From: Lineus longissimus
Taxonomy: Eukaryota > Nemertea > Pilidiophora > Heteronemertea > Lineidae
Direction of reading: 5' to 3'
Assembly: GCF_910592395.1 (NCBI RefSeq)
Contig: NC_088318.1
Span: 5,414,756 to 5,478,755 of the forward strand
DNA length: 64,000 nt
Shown: in pieces, positions 12,830-25,740 of the stretch
Layout: every line of letters starts with the position of its first letter
Numbering within the stretch: the first letter of the stretch is position 1
Notes under the pieces: model-generated
The model's database searches: none
What the model saw: only the letters and a program-made list of their open reading frames with translations
What the model was told of the DNA's origin: nothing
Position numbers and translations under genes: made by a program

Positions 12830-15381
12830 CTTAGAGTAATTTATCTCGAGGATGCTATTACACAGTAACACGGACCTAAATATCGAATATTTTCTAAAAC
12901 GCAGATTTAGACCTCTAGGGTATCGGGCATTGTCGAGCTTGCCACCTGGCACTTAACTCGCGTTTCATCATTTTCAGGCTGACATGTAAACCGTTGCCTG
13001 CCGGCCATGTCTCATACAACTGGCGCAATTTTTCTTGCGATCTTACAATGTAACAGGATAGAGGTTGTATGGAAAAATCTCAAATACTGTACAAGCTTTA
13101 TAAACACCCAGCAACAGTTACCGGTAGTAGTCGAGCTCAATCACCAGCTCTAACCACTCAATGGTGTCATTTCATGGAGGCTGTTAGAAAGGGTGGATGA
13201 GAATATTCCTGATGATTCCCGCATGCCCTTCGAAGACGACCAAGTTACATAGGTCTGCAGACGAGTCAAAGCCCTTTGGACCAATTGTTTATGTTCGAAA
13301 TGCTGCTCCGACAGACGATGGGTCGAATTTTGAACACAGAAACGCAAAGCTCCCCGTTCGAGAGAGGGGCGGCCGGGAGCGGCCGGGAGCGGCCTACAAA
13401 TAAGTAAAATATGACCAAAAGAAGACGGAGTCAACCTTCCCGTAACCCATACGGGATAGGTAGGCAACAGCAAAGGAAACATTACAAGCACATTTTGTAT
13501 GAAGTGCAGTCTGAGTTTTCATCGAGCGACGCGTTAAGTCCCACATTATAATCATAAATGTGTACATTATGAGCCAAGCCAAGTCTGATTATCAGTACAA
13601 ATGATTGTGTCTGAGTTTCGTGTTGGCAACGACACTGGCATACATTCTAGAATGCATTCCAGTGTCAGTGGTGTATTGGTACATATTAGGCGTATATGTA
13701 AGTTGGAGTCGAAGTCGAAGTACATTATGAGATGGCCAGGGTCGGTGAACACAGCCTGGTGATGGTGCGATCCATACTTGTGGTAGATAGATTAAGGCGG
13801 ACTCGGGCTTTATTTGCAGTTGCTATGACTCGACTCTCTGCTACGTGATGGGGTAAATGGTGCTTTACTACGAGACTGTGTATTTAGTTGAGAATATTCT
13901 TATTTGATGTACAGTATTGTTATTATGGTCACGGTTATTATATCACACTTTACGATAAATGTCAATCTTGTCAAGTCCACTTCAAGGAAAATACGTGTTT
14001 ACCTGGAGAGGAAATGACGACATAACAGATTAGTTCATTTGATGGGCTGCAAGGCCCGCACTTATTATTTTTATCCGATTGTACCCCTCCAACAGCGTAA
14101 TAGGAGCGCCTTGTTTGAGTTACAAAGGTAAACCAATACCTTTACCCACCGTGAGAATGATGTATACGTTTTAAGGTCTCCCAAAAGCCCATGAAAGCAC
14201 AGCCAAAGCCAGAAAATGACATTATTTTGTCCGAGGACACGGTCTCCGATCAAAGACAAACATTTTTTATTCGTACACGCGATATAGCTCATGCATATAA
14301 CTAATTTTGGTTGTCGTATTCGCAGTTGATCTGACAAATTAAAGGGGTGACGGGTGGTTACATAAATCGTTGTTACCCCTCCTGCCTGCCTGAACAACTG
14401 CAAAAGTAATCACAACGATCAGTTCAGCATGAGCGAAAACACGGACGAATAAAATAATTATGTCTTTGATCTGAGACCGTGGAATTGATCGACATAAAGT
14501 AAGGGCGCAGATTTATTTTTCTAAAGTTGGTGTGCATGACAATCTGATTCTCCAACTAGTTGGGTATAAGAAGAATTACCATGTGATTTCCGTCGCTCGC
14601 ATGACAACTGAAGCCGGTAATGGCGCTGATCGTCATCAAGCAAGAGCAGACGAGGTCAACCCGGGTGCCCCGAAAAAGATCGAAATCTACAAAAGCCCCG
14701 AGCAGGAACCATGCAAGGGAACTTTACGTGCCCTGTAAAGGTCTGATTTCACAAAGGGCTTATTCCGCTGCGGCTTACTACACTTGGCACCAGCGGGTAT
14801 TTGTAACTATGTGAATTACCCCGCCGGCGAGGTTGGCGTCGTTTGATGGTGTTTCCGTAGCCCTGACAACTGCGCTAGCGCGCAGATAACTTGTAATTGA
14901 GGCAGATGTATTTTCCCCGCTGGGGCTGAGCAAATCACTTAACAGCGGGCAAATGCCCTATTGAAACCACGACTTACGTTATGGCAGAACTTACCATGCA
15001 AGCTGCGTTCCTACTACAGCGGGTTTTTTTTGTTTGGTGACTATGGCAATCAACACTGTCAGAACTCATAAAACTAATTTTCGTTTCGCCACGAGTTCAT
15101 CTTCTTTTCATAGAGTGCATGATGCACTTATTATTCGCTCACTAAAAAATGACGTGGTTACTTTTTGCTGGATGTGAACTCCTTTAGAACAGCATAACTA
15201 TGTCGGTGATGCCGAGGATTGATATCAGACTTTGAGATGTGGGAGCCGAATGTCATTGAAAAACTGCGTAGAGTTTTAATGACGATCCTCAACTTTTCTG
15301 ATATCTCAGTAATTTTTTTCACATTCTGTCATATTGTCAGGAATAATTTATTTTGACTCGTTACCTTGAGCCCAGGATTAT
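12830..15381. other. 3' UTR and intergenic, no gene seen
   Basis: I see no domain-bearing ORF or RNA gene. The first few hundred bases are probably 3' UTR of the GPCR gene. A short tandem 'gcggccggga' duplication lies near 13370-13390. Confidence 0.45.
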
Positions 15382-15666
15382 CGACATCATTCACATCATC
15401 ATTAACAGTAGTATCGTCATCATCACCTTTATAATCATCATCATCGTCGTCATCGTCATCACCTCGTCATTAAGCCGTCATCATCATCATCGTCATCAAC
15501 ATCACCAACATAATCATTGTCATCACCATCATTATCTTCATCATCATCATCGTTATCATTATCGTCATCATCGTCGTCATAGTCGTCATCACCATCGACA
15601 TCATCATAACATCTTCGTCTTTATCTTCATCACCATCGACATCATCATATCATCCTCGTCATTATC

Positions 15667-15729
<63 letters not shown>
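15382..15729 (+). repeat. Imperfect ATC/CAT trinucleotide microsatellite
   Basis: A 350-bp run of TCATCA units with interruptions, becoming pure from about 15669 to 15729. It forms the 5' flank of the LINE insertion. The long Ser-, His- and Ile-rich open frames here are products of the repeat, not genes. Confidence 0.9.
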
Positions 15730-15732
<3 letters not shown>

Positions 15733-15759
15733 CTAACAATCCTAAACACATTCAATTCA
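15730..15759 (+). repeat. Target-site duplication of the LINE, 5' copy
   Basis: These 30 bases (aaactaacaatcc...ttcaattca) recur exactly at 18268-18297, and both copies follow directly after an ATC run. They flank the LINE at 15760-18226. The duplicated target probably includes part of the adjacent ATC run as well. Confidence 0.8.
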
Positions 15760-15782
15760 GAAAATTCAACACTGAAAATATT

Positions 15783-17986
15783 ATGAATTTTAAAAGAACT
15801 CTAAGTGTAACCCTAGCAAATCTCCATCATGATCCAACTTGGTCAACGCTGAGCATAAATGATAGCTTCAATAAATTTCATACCATAATTACCAAGTGCA
15901 AAGAGAAACACTTTCCACTGATATCTGTTAAGTTTAATAAACATAGACATAAAAAGGAACCCTGGATTACAAGCGCTCTTGTCAAATCAATTACGAAAAG
16001 GGACAAACTCTACAAAAAACTTAAAGGAACTCCAAGAAACTGTCAACTCTATGAAACAAGACATAATCAACTCAGAAATTATAATATGATTCTAAGACGA
16101 CTCATTCATGGAGCAAAAAGGTCATACTACACTGAGCAAATCAACAAATGTGCGAATGACAGCAGAAAAACCTGGTCAAATATAAACTCGATCATAAAGA
16201 AAAAATCAAACAATAAGGGTGAACAAATACCAAGTTCGTTCAGTGTAAATAATGTACAAACAACCGATAAAACAGTTATAGCCAATGGTTTTAATGACTT
16301 CTTTGTAAATATCGGTCCTAAACTTTCAAAAACATAAAGCCTATCACCACTGATTTCAAACATTACCTTGATAATCAAAGAGATAAGACCTTTCAATTTA
16401 CGAAAATAAACCGAATGGATATTGCTAAAGTAATTGACAATCTAAATCCGAAACCTAGCAGTGGCTGGGATGGTATATCCACTAAACTCTTAAAAATGTG
16501 CAAATTTGAAATTCTTGACATTGTCACAGCTTTAGTAAACCGCTCTCTTGAATCAGGCATTTTCCCAGACAATCTTAAAATAGCAAAAGTTATTCCGTTA
16601 TTTAAAAAAGGGAAAAAAGATTCATTTAACAACTACCGGCCAATATCCCTTCTTCCATCAATCTCAAAAATCTATGAAAGAATCATACATGATCAACTCA
16701 CTAAATATCTCGTCGACAACAAAATAATCTTTGAAAGTCAATATGGTTTCCGAAAAAAACACTCAACAGACCTCGCCGCAGCAGAGTTAATTGATAGAAT
16801 AACTAAAACCTTGGATAACAACAAGAAATCAATTGCCATATTTATGGATCTGTCCAAGGCTTTCGATACATTGGATCATAATATCTTATTACATAAACTT
16901 AGCCTTTACGGTCTTACTGACTCTGCTCTAAATCTCCTGAAAACTTATATATCCAACAGACGTCAATATGTTGATTTCTCTGGTTACACCTCCGACCATG
17001 CTGTCATTAAAACGGGTGTACCCCAAGGGTCGATCTTAGGGCCTCTCCTTTTTACCATTTACATCAATGATCTAAACAAAGCAAGTAAATTCTTCAATTT
17101 TATAATGTCTGCGGACGATACAACTTCACTTAGCGAATTACATTCTTTCTCTACCAAGGTAAACCACATATTAAACACCGAGCTATTAAACATAGCAAAC
17201 TGGTTAAAAGCAAATAAATTATCTTTAAATATCTCAAAAACTAAATTTATGATCTTTGAACGAACACACAAAATTTTTAATGGCATCCTAGATTTACAAA
17301 TTGAAGGCACGAAACTCGAATGTGTTGAATCGTTTAACTTCCTTGGATTACTTATAAATAAGGATCTTACTTGGACTTCACATATAAATCATATTTCAAA
17401 AAAAATATCAAGGGCAACCGGCATTATCAATTACTTAAAACATTTTATTCCACAGAAAATTCTAATAACGATTTACCACTCTCTCATCTCTGCTCATCTC
17501 AACTATCAAATATTATCTTGGGGCTATGATCACAACGAAATTTTAAAATTACAAAAGAAAGCTATTCGTGCCATTACTATCAGTCATCCTATTGGTCACA
17601 CTGACCCTTTATTCATAAAGCTGAAACTACTCAAACTACCGGACTTCCACAAATTAATTGAAATAAAATTTCTCTATAGATTTTTAAAAAAGGATTTACC
17701 AGTGTACTTCATGCACAATTTTTTCTCATTTAACAGTGATGTTCATAACTATCCCACAAGAATTAATGATAAATTTAAAATACCAAATGTAAGACACGAA
17801 TATGCCAAAATGACACCACGATACAGTTTAACTAAATTATATAATTCTCTCTCAAAACAAACTCTAAACAAACTCCACTCAAATTTTAGCTTAAAATCCT
17901 TTTCAACATACTACAAAAATGAAATTTTGGGTTCCTGTAATAAAAAGTGCCAAATTCGCAACTGCTATGTTTGCGACATTCGTTAA
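15783..17986 (+). pseudogene. LINE ORF2 remnant: linker plus reverse transcriptase
   Basis: Residues from 15783 to about 16330 match the linker found between endonuclease and RT ('KKEPWITSALVKSI', 'YY...INKC...KTWSNINSII', 'FNDFFVNIGPKLS'). One base then appears to be missing and the frame shifts, reaching a TAA at 16335-16337. The new frame runs on to 17986. It carries the RT core in order: 'SSGWDGIS', 'KVIPLFKKG...NYRPISLLP', 'FRKKHST', 'FMDLSKAFDTLDH', 'GVPQGSILGPLLFTIYINDL', then the active-site box as MSADDTT. The residue before ADD is usually an aromatic (F/Y), so the Ser is a likely inactivating change. The C-terminus is Cys-rich ('CNKKCQIRNCYVC'). The frameshift, the changed active-site box and the missing endonuclease make it non-functional. 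Confidence 0.88.
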
Positions 17987-18105
17987 ACTTTTTTCGTCTT
18001 ATAACTGTTATTACTCACTCCTTCACTGTAAAATAGAACTGTCTTGTAAATTAAATTGTAAATCCTGTATATAATAATTAACATTGTACTACATGTAATT
18101 CATAA

Positions 18106-18148
18106 GGGAGCAGGCATTAAGCGGCCAATCTGGTCTTGTTCTGCTCCC
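18106..18148 (+). other. 3' UTR stem-loop of the LINE
   Basis: GGGAGCAG (18106-18113) pairs perfectly with CTGCTCCC (18141-18148) around a 27-nt loop, about 80 bp before the 3' end of the element. Stem-loops in this position are known recognition sites for the reverse transcriptase in some LINEs; its function here is inferred. Confidence 0.55.
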
Positions 18149-18225
18149 GACCACAATCAATATTATGTATTCCATTAATGCACCTTGTAAATTTTGTTGG
18201 TCGAATGAATATTCATATTCATATA

Positions 18226-18630
<405 letters not shown>

Positions 18631-18837
18631 TCATCGTCTCGAACCGTCAACATTATCTTCATCCGTCAATACATTTACGCGGTAATCTACTGCACGTAAG
18701 AAATTCTATGTTATCATTTCATTCGTCCTCATCCGTATTATCACATTCCCGCCACAAACTATTATCATCACCATTAGGATAATCCTAATTTCGTATACCA
18801 TCCAAACCTATCAACAATCACTAGCCTTTTAATCACC

Positions 18838-18906
18838 ATCATCATCATCATCACCACCACCACCACCACCATCATCATCATCATTATCATCATTATCATT
18901 ATCATC
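18838..18906 (+). repeat. ATC/ACC compound microsatellite
   Basis: TCATCA units pass into CACCAC units and back to CATTAT/CATCAT. Low complexity, no gene. Confidence 0.9.
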
Positions 18907-21207
18907 AGGTATCTGAGAATATTCAGTTTACCATAATTACGCATCATCAAGAACGAGGGATTTGAAGCAAAACACTGGCATAGCATATTGTTCTTTCCAG
19001 CCATAATGAAAGTTTTTTTGTGTGCAGTGACTATCGCTCATGAAATGAACCATAGAGCTATCATCCGCACGGTGGCCCGTATATGTCATGCGGGTTTTTT
19101 TCTAATTTTATTTAATTTTTTTTTTCTCGAATCACCACCGCGGTGGTAACTGGCCACCGTCATACATCCGAGTATGTCACATATCGTTTCTCATCAAGAA
19201 CTCCTTTTTTATCATTGCCATTGCAAATTGGAAATAAAATCTACGCAGCTGTTCATTTTGAGTTCATCATCATCTTTTTCCTACATGCATCATCGCCTTC
19301 AACCTCATCAACCAGAATCATTTTCACAAACATCCACTCACCATCACTCAAAATGTCGTTCGCCAGATATTCATATACATGTAAGGCAGGTTTAGCGACA
19401 CTAAAAGCGACGAGCTACGAACTCACGAATGTCTGTCGTGTCATTAAGTTTTATGCCAATTCATTACGCGACACTGGTAAATCAGAGACAACTAAGACCG
19501 ACAGTGAGATGTCAATTTTTTTTCTAAAAAACCATCAGACGAGGTGACGTTTTTTCGACTGCTTTTTGACTGCTTCCATCTTGTACCGACACAAGTGGTT
19601 TGTGGTTGCGACACCAAAACTGATGCAGCCAGCACGAGGCGCAGTGTAAAATACACAAGAAACTATACTACATTGAAACCAAGGTGTTTTAATGTACCAA
19701 ACTAAACACCCTGTGGGACAAGAAGAACCCGGTAACGAAATGATCACATACCGTACTCCTGGACGCTTCACAATAGATACCTTGTCCTATGAGACTTCGT
19801 TCTTAATTCCGTTGAATTACAAACGTTGCCTTTATTCTTTTTTCTCGATGAATTCATCTAGTTTTCTCATTTTCCACGTTCACCACTATTCGTATTCCAA
19901 CAAACCTTAATCATTATCAACCAGACTTTCATTCCAAACCATCAATCATCTTACTAACATCTATCATCGCACGAGATCATATCCAGAATATTAATAGAAT
20001 AATAACCATGAAGACCAAAACTATCAAGAATGCGAAATTTCAGAAAGACCAAAGATGTGTCATTTGAAATGAGCAGCGAAGAGCTTGCATGCTGTACCGG
20101 ATTCTTTCAATGATTCTTTTAAATTTTATGGAAAGACTCCGGTTGTATCAAGTTCAAATAAAGCAAATAAATAAACCAAGACGGGAGAATATCACCACAT
20201 TTACCTCTGAACTCCTCGAAATAAAGGAGACCACAAGACATTTCGTCACATTGCGAAATCCATTTCATTCGCTCTAAGACACGACTTGATTCATTCAATC
20301 AATTCGCGTTCAGAAACATGAGTAATGGTATCATACTTCTTGGGTCTGCACTTCACCGGTAATGTTATTTCCATCCGCACCATCATTTGTCAATTCATTC
20401 ACCCCTCCTCATTATAGTGCGACAAGAATTGCGGGATAAGATCGACTTGTCACTGCATTCTGGTTGTGGCTTTAGCCTTAACAGACCAATTTGGGACAAA
20501 TCGAAATCATAATTGATAGCCAACACCACAGAATCGCGCTCCGTTCAACTCAGCATTGACGTAAGGTAATTTGTTATGTCTCTCCATGGACAGTTCTCCA
20601 TGGCAACAGTAGTCATTGTGCTCAGCTACAATGTAGGCCTATTGTTGAAGGAACAGAGAGTCGTTTCAATTTGGTACCTTTCTACAGCCCACGAAAATGC
20701 ACTTCCGTGAAATATCGGGGAGGAAGGGGAGGGGAGGACTGGTGCAAAGGCCCTTTAATACAGGTTTTGAGCATAAATGAACTTTGAACTGAGTCATGTG
20801 TGGCAGGACTAACCCCAATTTCCAAAATCAAGAAAAAATATCTAAGAAATATCTAAGAAAATATGACCAGTTGTTTGCACTCAAGACGATTAGTGCTACT
20901 GCTTCTTCAAGCGCTGCAGACCGATACTGAAATTTCAAAAAACACCTTCAGACAAGATTGATATCACTCTGTATAAATAAACATGTACTTTCATCCTTGT
21001 TATATTCTATATACGTGTATATTCAAACTAAATGCTAATAAATATCGTATGTTTTTCAAGCCATCTTGCGTCACTGCCAACAGAAGCCGGGAAATCTATT
21101 TTCCCAAAGAAAGTCCATATGTTCTGTTCCACCGGATCCACCGGATCACAGCAGGAAGTGTTGGAGGAGAAGAAAAAGCCTGTATAATTGACGGCATGAT
21201 GAACTAG
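18907..21207. other. No gene seen
   Basis: The short open frames have no recognisable domain and no convincing splice-flanked structure. The sequence remains CAT-rich near 19260-19330. Confidence 0.45.
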
Positions 21208-22400
21208 ACGGCTCGTCTGGGCATTACAGGCGGTGCAACACCCGATAGATGCGAGTACCATGTCACAGACGGCTTGTCTCTGGTTGTGGAAGAGGCAACT
21301 CCCTGCAACTCCCTGTAGAAGAAAATTTCAGTCCCTGTTAGTGTAGGAGGTGACACAACTCGTAGGGGTCAGCATTGGGTCTGCTTGTCTTGGCAGTGCA
21401 ATACCAGGTGAAATACCCTGTAGATGAAAATATCAGGGTTCTGATGGCTTGTCCCTGGTATGGCAGTGCAAGAGGTAACATGCCCTGTAGATGACAATAT
21501 CAGAGAAAGACGTCGTGTCTCTGGTAGTGCGAGAATGGGCTGGGATAGTTTTTTCCTGACAGTGAAGGATTTAACTTAACCAGCGTGTCTGACAGCATCA
21601 GGGGTCAGACGGCTTGTCTCTGGTAGTGCAGGACGTGAAATATCCTGTAGATGACAATAATATGGGTCACAGACGGCTTGTATATTGTTTGTGAAGGTAA
21701 CGCCCTGTAGACATGGTAGATGACACTATCATTCGGGATATCAGACGACTTGTCTCTGTTAGTGTAGGAGGTGACACAACCTGTGTGTCTGATTGCATCG
21801 GGACGGCTTGTCTTGGCAGAGGTGAAATTCCCTGTTGATGACAATATTAGGGAAAGACGGCGTGTCTCTGGTAGAGCAACGGATAAAATGCCCTAGATAT
21901 GACAATATCAGGAGTCAGACAGTTTGTCTCTGGTAAGAGGTACAGTGCACTGTAGATGACAATTATCAGGGGTCAGACGGCTTGTCTCTGGCAGTGAAAG
22001 AGATAAAATGCCCTCCAGATGACTATATAACGGGTCAGACGGCTTGTCGCTTGCACTGCCAGAGGTTAAATGTCCTGTGGATGACAATATCAGGGGTCAG
22101 ACGGCTTGTCTCTGGCAGTGCAAGAGATAAAATGCCCTTCAGATGACTATATCAGGGGTCAGACAGTGCAAGAGGTTAAATGTCCTGTATATGACAATAT
22201 CAGGGTTCGGACGGCTTGTCTTAGGTTGTGCAAGAGGTTAAATGTCCTGTAGATGACAATATCAGGAGTCAGACAGCTCGTCCCTGGTTGTGCAAGAGGT
22301 AACACCCTGTAGATGAAAATATCAGTGTTGAGATGGCTGGTCCCTGGTATGGTAGTGCAAGTTAGAGGTAAATGCCGACCTGTAGATGACAATATCAGAA
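21208..22400 (+). repeat. Minisatellite, ~61-bp unit, about 19 diverged copies
   Basis: The unit runs approximately 'agacggcttgtctctggtag', 'tgcaagaggtaaaatgccct', 'gtagatgacaatatcagggg', 'tc'. 'ggcttgtctctgg' or a variant recurs near 21210, 21270, 21381, 21442, 21610, 21672, 21746, 21805, 21860, 21925, 21980, 22043, 22105, 22210, 22275 and 22335. Copies differ by substitutions and small indels. Unit length varies from about 55 to 70 bp. The best-preserved copies lie between 21950 and 22320. The array ends where tandem-duplication unit 1 starts. Confidence 0.9.
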
Positions 22401-22417
22401 ATAGAAAAGAAAAGAAA

Positions 22418-23625
22418 CATCAAAGCAAGTTTTGTATCACAATAGTATCAGAACAAACTATAGAGGACATGTGGATGAAATATGATTTAGATAGCTGTTT
22501 GTATCAACATTGTATCCCATCAGAAGTGATGAATTGTCAAGTGTATGCGACGTTGGTGTCAAGATTCTTGACCCGAAAGTTATGTGAAGGCTATGGGACG
22601 TGTGTACGATTTTTATGATTCAACTTTAAGTTGTCATCGTCTGTGCAGTCAATGAAAAAAATGCTGGCCAATTCTTCCATGAGCACCGAAAGGAGTGAGC
22701 GGGTTTTTACTCCAGTATGATTTTTCTTCTTCTGTTTCATTAATAATTTTTTTTCCTAAAACTGCTTAACGGTTTAAAAATTTTGTTTCAGCTATAGTAG
22801 AAACACGCGTACTTCGTTATTTTTGACACTCACAACTCGTGACGCGAAAGACCTTTTTCGCAAAGTGAATGCACGCCGATTTCGGACTTAAAGGACCCTT
22901 GGTAAGGGCATTCTAACCAAGCTGTCGGATGCCTAGTCACCTTCCGTTTCCATGAGTAAATAACACATGAGATGGAAAATTTCAAAAACTGACTAAATTA
23001 ACATACTTTTCCTATTTTGATCCGGACTTGACCCGAGTGAGGCCTCCGGTCCGTGCATTGTTTGCGAGGATCGATGCACGGTGGCGCGCTGCGCGGAGAC
23101 GAGTACACCACGTCACGCTTATGGCGTTCGATTACTCCGTTACTGCGACAATAATGGAAATGACGCTGCGTCGTAAAAGCGGGGTGACGTGAACTCCGAT
23201 CTCAGCGTGCACACACGTGGCGGGAAAGTTTCTTTTTCGTTCTAAAAACAAAGAATTACCCGTTTTTCTACTGTCTAAGAGCTGATAGTAAATTGGAAAA
23301 GAATCAACCACGTTCAGAAAAATATGTTACTGATGAACCAGAAGAAAAACAAACATAACAAAATATAAAAGCCAACCATTCCTTCACTGTTGTTACAACG
23401 CAACACTTCATTTCCATTGCCCGGGGTAAATCGAGCCCCGATGACCTTCGTCTCCGCGCAGCGCGTCGCCGTGCATCGATCTGCACAAAAAGGCCTCGCT
23501 CGGGTCCAATGGTGGGAATGAAAAACGACAATGTAGCGACGGCTTGGTGAAAATATATTTAATAATGCCAATGATTCTTTTAATAACGCATACAGCCCGG
23601 TGTTTTCATCCGTTGAAAGTGTATC
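22418..23625. other. Unit 1 left flank, no gene; contains an inverted repeat
   Basis: No coding sequence is supported. The part near 23029-23105 is roughly the reverse complement of 23446-23515 (see the separate entry). Confidence 0.5.
23029..23515. repeat. Inverted repeat (arms ~70-80 bp), possible foldback element
   Basis: The left arm (about 23029-23105: 'cttgacccgagtgaggcct', 'gatcgatgcacggtggcgcg', 'ctgcgcggagacgag') is the imperfect reverse complement of the right arm (about 23446-23515: 'ttcgtctccgcgcagcgcgt', 'cgccgtgcatcgatc', 'aggcctcgctcgggtc'). About 340 bp separates them. In unit 2 the right arm survives (about 51947-52023), but the left arm keeps only 'cttgacccgagtggggcctcc' near 51635. 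Confidence 0.65.
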
Positions 23626-24592
23626 CTAGGTCTTCTCCTGAGATTTTACTTTAAAGTGACGAACGCCGTCTTCCCAAACTGAAGAGAAATAAATATCTTT
23701 AATTAACTAACCTCTTGTGTTGTATCTTCTTACCCCCACGGAATGATCGAAGCTCACCCTGATAATAAACAGGCCACCCCCCCCCCCCCCCCTCCCCACG
23801 AACACACCCCACCCAAAATAAGGTTCGTTCAATGCTTCTTTTTTGTGGTGAAATAACTAGTAATATCAAACATTCTACCCGTCCAATATCAACATGTTGC
23901 TTCACAGACTGCATTTATCTGTGTGTACTCGATGCCAGCAGGTGATAATAACATATGATTTAAGTTTCCTGAGGAATAAGGGTATACGAAAATATGGAGG
24001 TCCGTTTACTACCACTTTATTCCTGACAACAATGTTGACCTCAATCCATGACACTTGTTACATGTTTCTTTTATCAACGTAATGTCGACATCGCGAAGTC
24101 TTCTCAAAGAATATAAAACTTAGGCATTCCACGTTGTTGTAACCGTGACAAACTTCTACAAAACTAACCGCGCACTCAATCGGTGAATTCCTTTTCAAAT
24201 TAACATCGGTAACCGTGTTGGCGACAGCATCATCGTCGCTAATTGCGAACTTTGTGGCAATCTCTGCTGGAGATTTCTCTTTAAACACGAAACAAGCAGA
24301 CTACTTTTAGATATAGTATCTCGAAATGCTAGCGCTAGCAATGTAATCTCCCGCATGACGTCAGACCGGGATATTTAAATATTACTCTGACGTCATGTCA
24401 TCTCTTGACCAATTTGCGTATGATCGAGTAGCCGCCCAAAAACAGACCATTAACTAATTCAATAAAAATCTCATAGTCGTATGTAGATACTAAACATGGT
24501 GTGTGTGTATACTTACCCTTCGAAGAAAGAACTAAACATATTGGTAATTTTAAGAGCAAAAATAACACCACGTGTATATCGGGAAAACACAT
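23626..24592 (-). CDS. Small secreted PAN/Apple-domain protein, unit 1 copy (4 exons)
   Basis: Exons on the minus strand: 24592-24517 (ATG, signal peptide), 24278-24062, 23758-23712 and 23678-23626 (TAG). Exon 1 encodes MCFPD...ICLVLSSK, a typical signal peptide, and ends at G|GTAAGT. Exon 2 carries the PAN/Apple Cys pattern 'ECAVSFVEVCHG...ECLSFIFFEKTSRC'. Exon 4 follows a strong acceptor ('ttatttctcttcag') and ends VRHFKVKSQEKT. Phases (1, 2, 1) agree at every junction, giving about 130 residues. PAN modules bind proteins or glycans outside the cell; the ligand here is unknown. Compared with unit 2, the exon 3 donor is GTTAGT rather than GTAAGT and a Cys codon in exon 3 is Tyr, so this copy may be spliced less well. 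Exon 2's acceptor has a weak pyrimidine tract and is the least certain border. Confidence 0.65.
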
Positions 24593-25056
24593 TGAAATTC
24601 CAGAAAAAATTGTTTTGAAGGTAATTTATGCGTCCATAGTAGAGCATTGTTCACGATTCGTGTAAATAGGATAAAACGGTAGTTCGTTTTTTACTCAGGC
24701 TAACTGCTGATTAGGCCTCGTCAATATACAAAGATCAAAGGACCACCAGGAATTGATATCTCACTAGAGGTTTGGTTGTCTCGCCAAAACCGCGAAGTAT
24801 TGGCCAAGACCGAGGTGGAGCAGCGGTTCTCGCCAACATTTTACCGCCACCTGAACAGTTGTGGTGACACAAGACCTAAAACCTTAAACACTTGCATTAG
24901 AAATAAATATTATTGTGACCGTAACATTTGAATTCAAAACTCAAAACTTCGAAGGCGCATACTGTATTTACAATAACTGCAGTTCGTTATAAATGTTTTA
25001 TTAAATATGAGACTTCACGAGTATTTTTTAGGGGAAATAAATATCTGGCAGTGCGT
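24593..25056. other. Between the LamG exon and the PAN gene; probable PAN gene promoter region
   Basis: 464 bases lie upstream of the PAN gene start codon and downstream of the LamG stop. No ORF is supported. Several ATTAAATAT/ATAAA-like A+T strings near the LamG stop could serve its 3' end formation. I could not identify a TATA box with confidence. Confidence 0.35.
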
Positions 25057-25733
25057 TTATCTTTCAAATTTACATAACGAGTGCGATAGTTTTCGATCCA
25101 ATTGATCATACTTACAGTCATCGTAAAGGATTGTGACGTCATTTTGTTTTAACATGTAAGGGAATATCATTACCCAAGCAATCTTACCGACAAGGCGAGC
25201 TCCAAAAAAAACCCTGTTAGTGGCGGGAAGCTTTGATAGGGGTTTCCGCAATGGTGGCGCAATATACGATTTATTATTAACATAATTAATCACTAAATTC
25301 TTCTTCGGATTGTAGCTAGTCGTCAGAAGTTGCCATGTACCCTTCCCTGTTTTACCTCGGAGAGCTTCACCAGCTTCGTAGTAGTAAACGGTTCGCCTAA
25401 TTCGTGTAATTAATCTCAAATGGAGTGTTTTATCAGTTAACATAAACTGGACGTCATACTTTCTATGAACAATGTGCCAAAAGGTGCTTCTTTGATATGC
25501 AATGTAGCTTGGGTCTATCCTGGCAAGTACGGATATAGTAAACGGGTTACCTTTATACAGATTTAGTGCATCAATCTGAATAAATGGCGACAATTCTCCA
25601 TATCCATTCGAGAGTTTCTCTGGGTTGAATCCAACAGACAGTACTTCGCCAAAATGAGATGATTGGACGAATTCACCGTTGTAGTAGCAAAAATATCGAA
25701 GATATAAACAATTATTATAATCAGAGGCAAAAG
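25057..25733 (-). CDS. LamG/concanavalin-like lectin domain exon, unit 1 copy
   Basis: About 225 codons with a beta-sandwich signature: 'GNPFTISVLARID', 'IVHRKYDVQFMLTDKTLHLR', 'GTWQLLTTSYNPKKNLVINYV', then 'VFFGARLVGKIAWVMIFPYM' and a final 'DDCKYDQL'. This order (strand, W-x-LLTTSYN, V/F-FG-R, terminal Cys) fits LamG/pentraxin-like domains of secreted or cell-surface proteins. It probably starts after the acceptor 'ttgtatgtcag' (AG at 25735-25734) and ends at the stop at 25059-25057. A frame-shifted ATG at 25757 encodes a hydrophobic signal-like peptide over the same bases. About 103 bp present upstream in unit 2 are missing here, at the 'ccatga|atcc' junction. The gene lies 5' of, and in the same orientation as, the PAN gene. 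The remaining exons were not found. Confidence 0.6.
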
Positions 25734-25740
25734 CTGACAT

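Larger units (their letters stand above)
15760..18226 (+). mobile_element. 5'-truncated non-LTR retrotransposon (LINE, Jockey/CR1-type clade)
   Basis: The insert lies between two exact 30-bp direct repeats. It begins abruptly inside the region between endonuclease and reverse transcriptase, so it is 5'-truncated. It holds an RT reading frame to 17986, a 3' UTR with a stem-loop (18106-18148) and an ATTC-rich end before the ATC run. Clade assignment beyond 'LINE of the Jockey/CR1/L2 group' is not secure from sequence alone. The RT is damaged, so this copy is dead. Confidence 0.85.

Noticed and set aside
15353-15736. Long Ser/His/Ile-rich open frame
   Set aside because: It is read through the ATC microsatellite. 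Absence of stops follows from the repeat, not from coding.
23626-25733. One gene joining the LamG exon to the PAN exons
   Set aside because: On the minus strand the LamG exon lies upstream of the PAN gene's signal-peptide exon and has its own stop, and the PAN gene closes with its own stop.
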